64,000 nucleotides of DNA, from positions 2,778,336 to 2,842,335 of the forward strand of contig OY821749.1 of assembly GCA_963682055.1 (NCBI GenBank). Direction: 5' to 3'. The notes beneath the pieces were generated by a model. That model saw only the letters and a list, made by a program, of their open reading frames with translations, made no database searches and was not told the origin of the DNA. Source of the stretch: Primula veris. Its lineage: Eukaryota; Streptophyta; Magnoliopsida; Ericales; Primulaceae. Each line of letters begins with the position of its first letter. The stretch's first letter is position 1. The position numbers were made by a program, and so were the translations under genes. Positions 40,705 through 51,044 of the stretch are shown in pieces.

Positions 40705-41912
40705 TTAGATTCCAGAAGAGCGTAGTAACTCAATCATCTCAGTTTTCTTCAATTTAGAGTAGCCTTTAATTCCTTTTGATTTTGCGAGTTCTTTCAGTTC
40801 GGAAACTTTCATATCTTCAATCCTTTTTGACCCTTTTTCCTCACCGGAAATCGGACTGTTATGCTGAACCACCACATCTCTTGAGATAGATAGAGATGGA
40901 ATAGGTGACCTCTTTACAAAATTTGATGGTGGCCTACTCGTCTTAATTTCTGTTACTGCTTCATTATCTTGTTCTAGCCTCTCTTTCTGCGGTTTCTCTT
41001 TCTTTGGTAGCTCTCTATTTACTCCGTTTTTTGGGGATGATTCACCTAAAATTTCAAGGAGAATAAAGATAAGAAACAACCGGAAAGTGGTAATGGTCGA
41101 TTTCGGTACTTCCCTACAGATTTTACCATCTCATGTTTGGTCCTCAACTTCTATATTGAATTAGGAAATATGCTAACTTTATACCATTTCTCACAAGTTC
41201 ATAAATCTAAATAAGGGAATATCATCAACAAAGTACACTTCCCAATCAAAACTCGGCTTCAGAAAAAAAAAGACATTACACCATCTGATTATTCAAAAAA
41301 ATAAAGGACAAAAAGTTTTTGACTCTTGGTAGCTAAAACTGAAATATGAAGTATTAAAATGAGATATTTACAAAAAAAAGACACAATGTAACCCACGTCT
41401 TTTCAGTTAAAACTTATTCGGAGAAAAAGAGAGGAAAAAAGAATTAAGGTTTGACGCCCACAACTGAAAATTGAGGTTAATTAATGAGATCGCAGGTACA
41501 AAAAAGACATTATGTAATCAAAGCCTTTCAGTTATGTCTCAGATTACCTTTAACTTGATTCCTTGATTGACGAAGAATTCCGAGTACTGTTTCAGTCGAG
41601 GGTTTATAATTATCCCCAGACGGATTTGAAACAGTTCTTCTCTTTGGAGGGATAGAAAGGGTATCCACTTTTGAAATCGAAGATTGAATACGCCTAAAAA
41701 GAGCAATGATCTCTTCTTGTTTTATTGATTTTGCATCATCAGATGGTTGAGATATCTCACCATCGTCGCTAGTCGATTTTCCCCTAATTACTTGAGGGTG
41801 TTTATGTCTTTTGTTCACATTGTCTCTTAAGCGCAGAGTATGGGTGAAATCCTTCTTGAACGACAACCGAGTGGGCAAATATGTAACTTCTGCCAAATTG
41901 AACAAGCTGCAT
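40705..41912 (-). CDS. Rho-N domain protein, RHON1-like, last two exons (5' exon not found)
   Basis: A probable organelle nucleic-acid-binding protein. Exons 41912-41548 and 41045-40705 join G|GT to give at least 235 residues; the exon at 41912 begins with the third base of a codon, so one or more upstream exons are required. The C-terminus is a clear Rho-N/SAP-like fold: DMKVSELKELAKSKGIKG followed by LKKTEMIELLRSSGI. Further upstream, EEIIALFRRIQSS and SRPPSNFVKRSPIP resemble short motifs of Arabidopsis RHON1. By memory At4g18740, next to DOT4 in Arabidopsis, is annotated as a Rho termination factor; this would be its counterpart. I searched 41913-43300 on the minus strand for a first exon with a start codon and a phase-2 donor and found none I trust, so the gene may be incomplete. 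Confidence 0.8.
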
Positions 41913-43302
41913 CTGAAAACGATATAATAAATCTTAAATAAATTCATGCATAAGTGCTTGTATTTGCAATTGCATTGTACATTGGTAAATCATGACTTTG
42001 AAGTTTATTGATCAAGCTGTTAAGATGGAAACTTAAAGCAAATGATCACGCACTAGGTACAACCTTGTTTGCTGCAGCTTATAGCTAAAGAAGCTTGGCT
42101 TATTTGATGTTCAGATGGGTTTATTATATAAAATTTTCGCTTTTTCACTGAAAAAAGCCTTAAAGCTGGTCGAACGAATACAGTAAAGCTTATAAACGAA
42201 AAGGCCAAACAAGTTGAGCTTAAAATCTAGAATTAAACAAGGCCACGTGTCAATACATTTACCAGAAAGGAAGAAACTAGGTGGAGACAGGGCAGCACCC
42301 CTTCCACCTTGATAAAAATAGACGAAGAATTTAAGCGTTGTAGCCCCTCCCATATTATGAAAAAAAACCCAGATAAGAGTATGAAAAAAAACCATATACT
42401 ATAATAATAGCTCCCCATTTGAACTTCCTCGTTCGTCCGTGTTTATCAGGTTATAAATTCATCCGGAAAGTTATAACATGATGGCTAAGGCTTGCAATAC
42501 GACAAACAATTTGAACATAACAACCACGGAGGAACTAGTAACAGGGTAAAATGGACTCCATCGCCCTCCATATCGGAAACTTTTACCATGTACCATGTTT
42601 TTTTTTTTGATTTTATCATTTCAGAACCCCCATAATTACGAAAAAAAAGTTCTAGTTCTGCCACCGATAACAAACTTTAACACATTAGCATCCAGCTAGA
42701 GAGACACTACATACAATTGATTGACAAATGAAATTATAAAACTGAGAGGAAAATAAAATAACAGCTTGTTTTATTGCAACCTTTTAAGATTCTTTTATGG
42801 ATTTTTTTTCAGAGTTTCATTTGTCATTTTATTAGTTGAGCTTTTCTAGCTTTCTTTTATGAAATAGCTAAAGTTATAACCCGAAATAAATGTCCCTTTT
42901 TATATATATATATATATATATCCAGACTCATAATATGAATAATCAGTCATTTTATTACAATTTGTAACCAAAACATCCCTAAAATAAAAATTGAGCAAAT
43001 TTAGACATTATAGGAATTAGTATTTCTAAGCTAAAAAACTGGGAAGAAAATATTTACCATTAAACTTTATTTTTTGGGAGGTAGAGAGAGACAATAATCT
43101 AAACCCAGAAGAAAGTGTGATTGAATCCATATTTTTTCTTAAAAAGTTTGAATAAAAATTGAGAGAAATATGGATTAGATTCAATTTTCATATTAAATAG
43201 AATTGATAATATCATTTACACCCTTGGGGTTGTGAAATATGCAATTTATGCCTGTTAGTTTCAGACTTCCACAAAAGAACATTATTTATTTTTATTTTAG
43301 GG
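41913..43302. other. Region that should hold the 5' exon(s) of the Rho-N gene
   Basis: Several short minus-strand frames exist (for example 42418-42233 and 42395-42111), but none has a plastid-targeting look together with a matching splice donor. A TA microsatellite lies near 42902-42920. Confidence 0.35.
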
Positions 43303-43777
43303 AAAATGACAATTTAGTACATATTTAAAAACTTATTTACAAAAAATCCGTTTGTTTTGAACTTGACGAATCTTTTACAAAAAAATACATATTTTGTGAA
43401 CTTATTTACTAATAGATACACATGTCATTAAAAAATCCAAAAAAATATTTAAAAATTAAAAACCAAAATTTTAAAAAATACATTTCTTATACAAAAAAAA
43501 TATGTGTGATCCTGTCTAATTCTGTCAAATATTGTATGTCTAATTCTGTTTAATCCTATGTAATCATGTTTAATCCGGTTTGATACTATGTACAGATTTT
43601 TTGATTAAATTTTTTATTTTTTTAAAATTCATTTTTTTTTGTTTTTGTTATTTTTTATGACATATATACTTGATTGTAAATAAGTATATGTATCTAATTA
43701 TAAATAAATACACATATGTGGATTTTTTGTAATTAAGTTGATTGATATGTACCAATTTATAAGTTTTACATAATTTT
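43303..43777. mobile_element. AT-rich foldback MITE
   Basis: The left half TTTAGTACATATTTAAAAACTT and ATTTACAAAAAATCC mirrors the right half GGATTTTTTGTAATTAAG and TATGTACCAATTTATAAG. The middle has repeated TAATTCTGT/TTAATCC motifs. Borders and superfamily are uncertain, and no target-site duplication was read. Confidence 0.5.
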
Positions 43778-44276
43778 GATTTTAAAAACAAAGACAATTA
43801 AAATAAAATTAAGCGTTTTAAAGACAATTTTGGATTCTGAGTCACCTCATGACCCTGCTTCGGCAAAAAGGCAGGAAAAGAGTACTCATATTATAATATA
43901 TTATATATGCAAGGTGCAAACTTCAAAATGCAAAAAAAAAAAAGAAAAGAAGAAGATGGATTGTGAATAAAATTGCTTTTAACTTTATATAATTTATGGT
44001 CCCTATTTTGTGTAGTTATTGAGTTATACTGTACAATATATAGTCATTTTTACAACCATTAGATTAAAAAATAGAGGGTTATATTATACATTTTCAATAA
44101 CTAATTTAATTTTTTAAATTTTATTATATATTAGACAAATTATAATTTAATAAAAAAAAAATTACAACACAATAAAAAATCAAATAAAAATATAGAACCC
44201 AGTGAATAATATACTAAATTTAACTATTAATAAATTTTTTTTTAAAAATAACAATTAAATATTTATTTTTGAAAAG
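43778..44276. other. AT-rich intergenic DNA left of the LTR element
   Basis: No gene. The last five bases, AAAAG at 44272-44276, are the left target-site duplication of the retrotransposon. Confidence 0.5.
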
Positions 44277-44478
44277 TGTTGTAAGATTATTGGACTCTTG
44301 GGCTTTTACTTAATGGGCCCAGATGGGCTTGTAACCCTAACCCTCTATCTATATAAAGAGGGCTAGGGGTCTTGTATTTGACATTCCATTCATATTCATT
44401 CATAATAAAAGACTATACTGTTCCCCCTCTCTCTCTACTTCTGTCTCCCTAAATACATAGCTAATATGTTACACAACA
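44277..44478 (+). repeat. 5' LTR
   Basis: It begins TGTTGT and ends ACAACA, the usual TG...CA with a 6-bp terminal inverted repeat. It contains a TATA motif (CTATCTATATAAAGAGGG, about 44345-44362) and AATAAAAGAC near 44403, so promoter and polyadenylation signals are both present. Confidence 0.95.
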
Positions 44479-44492
44479 CGTTATCAGCACTT
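44479..44492 (+). promoter_or_regulatory. Primer-binding site, degenerate initiator-Met-tRNA type
   Basis: The sequence after the LTR, CGTTATCAGCAC, matches the usual copia primer site TGGTATCAGAGC at 8 of 12 positions, including TATCAG. The location is right; the exact tRNA is uncertain. Confidence 0.5.
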
Positions 44493-44553
44493 TGCTCGCA
44501 GAGAGTAGATATACGCTCACTGATATTGAATATTTTGAGTAAACGCACGGATT

Positions 44554-44585
44554 CCGGATATCAATAAACCTTGAGGTTTATCCGG
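44554..44585 (+). other. Leader hairpin downstream of the primer-binding site
   Basis: ATAAACC and GGTTTAT pair around a TTGA loop, with CCGG pairing CCGG outside across an asymmetric bulge. The position in the untranslated leader is where LTR elements keep packaging or dimerisation structures. That role is inference. Confidence 0.45.
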
Positions 44586-47500
44586 GTTTTATTGGGTTCG
44601 TTTCGATCTTCTACAAAATACGAGGTGTACGGTATAAGTTTTCTCAAATAACTGCATCTTTATATCACCATATTTCAATCACTGTTATATGAAGAAAAGA
44701 AAAACAACTGTGCAATTAATTGTTTCGGTAGATATGTATATAAGCAGCATGATAAGATTGTATGATTCTATTGAAAATATGCTTGCAACAAATAAAATAG
44801 AACTTGTGTTTTATAATATACCAACCGTAAATAATGTACAACCATGTATGTTGATGGTGATTGAATTGATATAGTATCACATGTTTAAAATTGTCACTGT
44901 AATTATTATCAAAAATATATGTACATGCAATATATGAAAATAATTCTTTGATAAATCTCAAACTGGTAAGACTTAACACTGTAATAATTCACTACGTATG
45001 AAAGTTCTTAAACATGCTTGAAAATTGAAAAAAAAAAAACCATATGTTTTAATCTGATGGACTGAATATGTAACTACCAAAAACTGTTGGACTAGTATGA
45101 AATCCACTGAAACTAATGGACTGACTTGTAATATCGCTAGAACAGCATACTCCCTTAAACTTAAAATTACATGTGTAGTCCCTGTAGTTTATTTCCTCCC
45201 TATTCAACAGTATATATCCTCGAATCTGTTAATATTTGGTCAATCCATGCGAAATTGAAACTTGTTAATGTAATTAGTCAATTACCATAACCTACTGTTT
45301 GTTTCTTGCATGTTGTAATTACCATAAATATAATTTATACTTAGGGATATGAATATTTATGAGATAAATCTTGCTAAGTAATTCGGTAATTACCATAATA
45401 ATTTGATTTCTTGCATGATACAGTGTATTTAGTAAACTAGCATGTATAGAACTTGCATGTAAATTGTATAACGATAATTAAAATTTACCTTCCCTGTATG
45501 TGATATGGTAAATTAGTAATTAAATATACTGCTCCCCTGCATGTCGTAATTATCATGAATAAAATTTAGATTGATGTATTGTATTAGATATTGCTAAGTG
45601 TGATTTAGAATATCTTGTTATAATATGTACTACAGCAGGTACAATTTAAATAATTATATTTATCACTACCATGTTTACAATATGGAAATTTGCGAAATCA
45701 TATATATTCACATTTAAGTTGGAAAAATTATGAACCTTCCCTAAATAGGCTCACCTATTTGGATACGATGTCTAGGAAAGATATAGGCGGAAGTCGATAT
45801 CCTAATGAGGTCGGGTTTTAAGTGGCATTCGTGCCCTCCACCCTCACCGTCTTTCCTGGTCGTTTTTCAAGTAGAGCTACCGAAAGGGGTTGACTAAATA
45901 ATAATTTCCCCGAGTGTGTTTATATAGTGATGTATGTTTCGCCGAATTGGTGTCTCTGTATCGACCTGTCGTTCGATCAATGAGAACCTATTCACATTAC
46001 AAGCAAAACTATTTTTCGAACCTGTCGTTTCGAAATAAAGTTTATGATTGTGCAAACCATAAACATATAAACCAGTCGTTTTATATGATAAATAATCCAG
46101 AACTCCCAACACATGTTGGATGCCATCTATGATGAGAAAAATCGTAAAAACATACTTGCGAAATGACTGTTTAAACGTTGATTTTAATCCGTCACCACAT
46201 GTTACTCACCCTGATGTGTGAAAATGTGATGCCCAAAAATTTTTTTTGGATGCCATCTTTGATGAGTAAAACACGAGTTTGTTGTTACTCACCCTCGAGA
46301 TGAATGCTAAGGCGTTGATTTTATTCCGCCGCCACATTTGAGACGCGATGACGTCTATGGTGAACAAATGTCTGAAATTGACATATTGGAGCTATCCTTC
46401 ACAAAAATACTAGCTTGGAAATTGTATTCCATAAGCAGTATCGTGAATTTATATTCACAATGTTCCTTTATCGCCCATCTGTTATTGGATAAAAAAAAAA
46501 AATTACCCCGGTGAGTAGTTTTAATCCTATTGGGTCAATGGCAAATTGTTTGCCTGATATTAATGCTCTTCGTGTATATTTTTTTTCACGAATCGAGAAC
46601 CGAGACAAGTGTTATTTGCCTTGAACTGTCGCGATCCCGATGAATCGCCTAGCCAAGCGAGATTTTAGACAATCGTCAAAATCGAAAACCTGTGGCTCCA
46701 AGACAGTAATTGAAAGGAACAATATGACACGTTGTCACAAAGCAAGATATAATGCTCAAGGAGCCAACTCTATGCTATAAAGACAAAGGTCATGCACGGT
46801 TACTCCTTAAATAGTTCACAACTATTATAAAGGTGGAAAAACCGATGCTAATGTGGTTAAAGTTAATTGAAAGGAAACTATTGAGACCCCCGATTTTGTG
46901 GCTCAAATGAGTTGATACCTTTCTTTATTGATTTTGATAAATCATTGAGCCATTTTTTCGCTCATCTGGATTATGTTTTTCCATTTGGATTATGATTTTT
47001 CCATTTGGACATACTTTTGGATTATGGTTTGCCTGTTTACGAAATTTCTCGAAATAATTTAAAGTGTTTTGAGCAAATTCCTTTGACAAATGTGACCAAA
47101 CTTTAAATTATGAAATTTTAGGCAATACTTGTGGTGTAGTTGGTTTTTTAGAAATAGTGGGTAACAGTGTACCACATAATTTCACCAACTATTTGCCTAA
47201 AAGAGTACTCAGTGACAACGATTCTGGACCTGTCGTTCCAAATCGAAATCTTTGGTAAAACCAAATTGATTTGTCAAGTATGAGGTCTTATACTCATGTA
47301 GGTCCTGCCGTACCTTGTTGAGTTATAAAATATTCGAGAAAACCAGTGTTACCTGGTAATAGCTCATGAAATAATTAAATTTCTTTACATAGCCTCCATT
47401 CAATACGATCAAAAACGTATTTTAGAGGAGTTGAAATGTCTTTCAAGTGGTTGCTACCACATTTTTAAAGTATTTAAAGTTACCTTATCATTTCGCCTGT

Positions 47501-47799
47501 CGTCGAAATGATAAATGATTTAGATGCTAAGACATGATTGTCTGTACTATCATTCGCCTGTCGTCGATTGATAAGAGCATTTTGATATTGTGGCATTGAC
47601 CGGATGAGATATTCCCGGGTCAAAAGACGATGCTTGATTTATAATCGCATCGCATTTGGATTTTATCTGAGAATATATTTCGCGATTAATCCGAAATTCA
47701 TGCCATTAATGCTCACTTTGAAAGACCAGTATGTGTAAAGATCACGAAATGAACTCGTAGAATTCTTGTAAAGAATTGAAGGAGTTATTGTGGACTTAT

Positions 47800-48260
47800 C
47801 CAACCATAAGACGGACCATAAATATAAATGGTTATGGTTGATGCATCGACAATAGGTCACATGATTATTGTTGTCCACAGAAATGCAGTATTTTCCAAAC
47901 TTTTAGCCCTATCATTAAGTTGATGGCTCATGATCCGGATTATCCTGAAAAGTCTAGTTGACTTGATAATTCCAAAGAGTAAAAAATCGAAATTTTGATT
48001 TGAATTACTTGAGTTTGGAAATTGAAATTGAACATCCTGTCGATTATGTTCAGACCCAAAATGGACTCACGGAAAGCTTGATGATGCGACTGCAAATGAT
48101 TGCACGCATTTCTTGGTCTTGCGCACCAAGATTTATATTTCCGTATGGGGTTATGCTATTTTGCTGCATTGGTCCGTCATGAGGCCCATAGATACTCAAA
48201 CACCATATGCGTACCAGCTGGTTACTGGTTATGAGCCAGAAGTCTCATATTAACGCGTGT
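47800..48260 (+). pseudogene. Broken copia integrase
   Basis: Recognisable pieces in order: LVDAST-like (47838), AHDPDYPEK (about 47929), EHPVDYVQTQNGLTESL (48030-48080) and QLVTGYEPEVS (about 48217). These match the integrase core and its downstream HTQNG block of plant Ty1-copia elements. Frameshifts and stops lie between the pieces. Confidence 0.85.
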
Positions 48261-49139
48261 TTAGAGTGATTAATTAATATTTTGATTGAGCCGTTCTAGC
48301 GTTCAAAATATGGACCTCTGAAGGGGACATAAGTCGATTATGAATCTCCTGCCTATCATTTGATAGAGTAACCTTGGCAAGCGATTTCTTTACCGCATGA
48401 TATGCGAAAGTGACATCGCTAAGACTGTTCTCCCCGTCGTTAGGGGGAGATTTGCACGTTACCGTTGATAAGGAACGACGTGAAGTAACGTGGCATAACC
48501 CACTCAGTCTTAGCTTGATCCCAAAACTGCACTTAGTGATAAGTAAGTGCATAGACTCCCTCAAGTCTAACTAAATGCCAGACGCATTTAATGACTTTAT
48601 AAGATGTCACGAGATCATTTATACCTGCTGCAAAATGCTTGCAAGGATAGACGTCCCTGTCGGACGCCGTGTTCCATTCGTAACACGTTGCTTTGGCCGA
48701 ACCCGCCAAGCAAAGGACGCTGCCGTCGGCCGTCAGTCTTTCGTCCTTCCCAAGATACGAGGAAGTTGACCGGTTCCAAATTCGTTCAGCCCCAGAGGTG
48801 GTGAACTGAAACTCGTTTGTCACACGAGATTATAAAGGATCAAGGAGATGTGTGATTTCCTCCTCATCCTAAGAATCTCGAAATATCTGTCGATCATGAT
48901 ATCTTAGACGATATTGAAGCGAAACGAGACTGTCATTGATTACTTGTTCATATATTCGGTGACGACTGATAATATGAACAAATTATGACAGAGAACCATG
49001 TACCGTTGCCTGAAGTCAACGTAAAATAGACTGTACTAATGGAAACTTGCAATCCAAGTAGACTCCTTAGCGAAAGTGTGTTCGGACCTGTAGTTCCAAC
49101 ACCACCAATGTTAAACGAGTTCGTTTATTTGGTTATTCG

Positions 49140-50260
49140 TAAGGAAAATTGATGAGAATAATGAGATTGTAGAATGCTCGCCTAGTAGCGCAAGGCTTCT
49201 CTCACACCTTGGAATTGATTACGAGATGGTTGATTTCCTCAAAATGGACATTATAATAGTCCCCTACTTTACCAGTTTAGTAGTTTCCAGAAAACTGAGT
49301 ATGCAGCCATGAATGTGGTCACGGTTTTATCTCTATGGGGATTTAGACAAAGAGATGTAGATGAAGGTCCCTGTGTGACTTCATAATGCTTGAATCAAGT
49401 AATTCCTGACCATGGAACACGATCTCAATTAAATGAGACGTTCACTATATGGATTAATATAATCCGAGCGGATGTGGTATACCGCCTAAGTGAGTACTTG
49501 ATTAGCTTGGGATACTTGAACAAGTATTATGCCCTTGCGTGTTTTATTACGCGATCCATTTTTGGATTTGCCTTCGAGATGAAGGATATTGGGAAGACAC
49601 GGTAGTGACTCAACCTGATGATTGAGTCCCGTAAATATTGAATCTAAGTCCTTGATTCAGACTACACCCAGAAGGTGTTATGACGTTTTAGTCATCATGA
49701 CGCTAAGTCGTCAGATTCTCCCATGATCGTTCGATCACTAGACATTGATATAGACCCAGTCCGTCCCTGATGAGACGATGAAGAGATATTGAACCATAAT
49801 GTTCATATCTAAGTACAATAAGCGCATCATTGTACTTGGTCTAATGTGCTAGGACGAACATCTCGTCTGTTGTGAATGGTATAGCTCGACACAACATCGC
49901 GCTAACATGCTGCCATCGAAATGGCACTAAAGACACATTCCCTTACCTTATGGTAATTTTGGAAGTGGGCTAGTTTATCCCATTTGCGTCATCGAGTGTA
50001 CCTACCCCCTTCGGTACTCGAATTAACGCAACCCTTTTTCGGTTATACCGATGCCGGTTACTTATCAGACCCGCATAAGGGATATTCCTAACATGGTATG
50101 TCTTTACCATTAGGAATAAGGCGACATCTTGGAGGTCTTGAAATGACTCCAAGTGAATCACTCTGATCTATTCGTGCTCTATGAGACGACTAGAGAGTGT
50201 ATATGGCTTCGAGCTAGTATTAGTCATATTTGAATTACATATGTTCTGTCTCACGATCCA
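49140..50260 (+). pseudogene. Broken copia reverse transcriptase and RNase H
   Basis: ARLVAQGFS (near 49170), YRLSEYLISLGYLNK (about 49480-49525), GFA-FEMKDIGKT (49567-49603), IVRSLDIDIDP (about 49726-49760), GYTDAGYLSDPHKG (about 50040-50080) and LYETTRECIWLRAS (about 50177-50218) follow the normal order. The segment that should carry the catalytic YVDD is deleted between GFA and FEMKD. Many stops are present, so it is non-functional. Confidence 0.88.
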
Positions 50261-50559
50261 GATAAAACACTTGTCATAGAAGACAACTTGTTGTTATTGA
50301 TCAAGAGAGACATGACTACATTATGCTATTTAGCATTTCTCGCCGAAATTAATCTTCACAAATGAAGTTTAAGAGCATCCAGTTGAATGCTCGTTCTATT
50401 CCACATTAGATTTTCTTGCATCCAGTCGTATGTAAGTAAATGAGGCATCCAGTCGAATGCTCGTACTCTTTCTTGGAATATGAAATCTTCGCACCCTGTC
50501 GTGTGCAAGTGAGGGGGAGCATCCAGTCGCATGCTCGTGTACTCTTTTTGTCCTTAGAC

Positions 50560-50953
50560 CAAGGTTTTTTCCCACTGGGTTTTCCTTGACAAGGTTTTTA
50601 GCGAGACACGTTCCTATCATATCTCACTTAAGATTGCCGAAATTAGGGGGAGTATCCTGTTGTATACTTCTTACCACTGTGTACTCTTTTGTCCTTCGAC
50701 TAGAGATTTTTTCCCACTGGGTTTACTCTAGCAAGGTTTTGATGAGGCACCTGTTTTGTGGTTGATCCCTACTACTACCATTGTTGCACTCTTTTTTCCT
50801 TCAATCAGAGATTTTCCCATTGGGTTTGCTCTGACAAGGTTTTGATGAGGCACACTGTTTTGTGGTTAGTTACTTACATGATATTTCGGCCTATATCATT
50901 CGGCAACACAGTTTCTCCTAGGTACCGGTTTTGTCCCACACTGGGTTTTCCGG
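50560..50953 (+). repeat. Four spaced stem-loops with covarying stems upstream of the polypurine tract
   Basis: Each unit has a stem around a loop with TTTT-TCCCA-TGGG-TTT. Stems: 50560-50588 CAAGG/CCTTG; 50700-50731 CTAGAG/CTCTAG; 50805-50834 TCAGAG/CTCTGA; 50925-50953 CCGG/CCGG. After units 1-3 comes CAAGGTTTT; after units 2 and 3 also GATGAGGCAC. The loop is constant while both arms change together, which points to selection for the folded form or an ancestor under it. Confidence 0.75.
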
Positions 50954-51034
50954 CCTTAAGGTTTTTATGTGTTTAGCACTGCGAATGAACTCGACTCAGA
51001 TCGACTGCATGAAGACGAAGAATTCAAGACGTCC

Positions 51035-51044
51035 AAAGGGGGAG
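51035..51044 (+). promoter_or_regulatory. Polypurine tract
   Basis: AAAGGGGGAG abuts the first base of the 3' LTR, as the plus-strand primer of an LTR element must. AGGGGGAG also occurs at 48442-48449, 50512-50519 and 50645-50652 in the interior. Confidence 0.9.

Larger units (their letters stand above)
45960..50669 (+). other. Dispersed family of octaloop hairpins inside the retrotransposon
   Basis: At least 17 hairpins have an 8-nt loop of the form CC-N-G-N-N-G-(mostly T/A). Examples: 45960-45977 ATCGA/TCGAT, 46014-46035 TTTCGAA/TTCGAAA, 46064-46087 CATATAAA/TTTATATG, 47300-47315 AGGT/ACCT, 47485-47514 TTATCATTTCG/CGAAATGATAA, 47548-47573 (one mismatch), 49004-49021 CGTTG/CAACG, 49607-49628 GACTCAA/TTGAGTC, 49762-49777 CGTC/GACG, 50373-50392 and 50517-50536 GAGCAT/ATGCTC, 50415-50436, 50444-50461, 50487-50509 GCAC/GTGC, 50650-50669 AGTAT/ATACT. 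Commonest loop: CCTGTCGT or CCAGTCGT. Weaker members: 46206-46221, 46631-46648, 47225-47240, 49080-49100. Two more, 48031-48050 and 48652-48666, lie in conserved protein-coding motifs and may be chance. Confidence 0.8.

Noticed and set aside
41966..42120. Possible Rho-N first exon ending CAAACAAG|GTTGTA
   Set aside because: In the phase required by the next exon there is no start codon and a stop lies a few codons upstream.
46109..46280. Hammerhead ribozyme suggested by TGATGAG motifs in the retrotransposon
   Set aside because: The conserved GAAA and cleavage-site context with three helices could not be assembled.
48575..48804. Overlapping 64- and 66-codon frames
   Set aside because: They are pieces of the copia linker region (RIDVPVG) broken by frameshifts, not separate genes.
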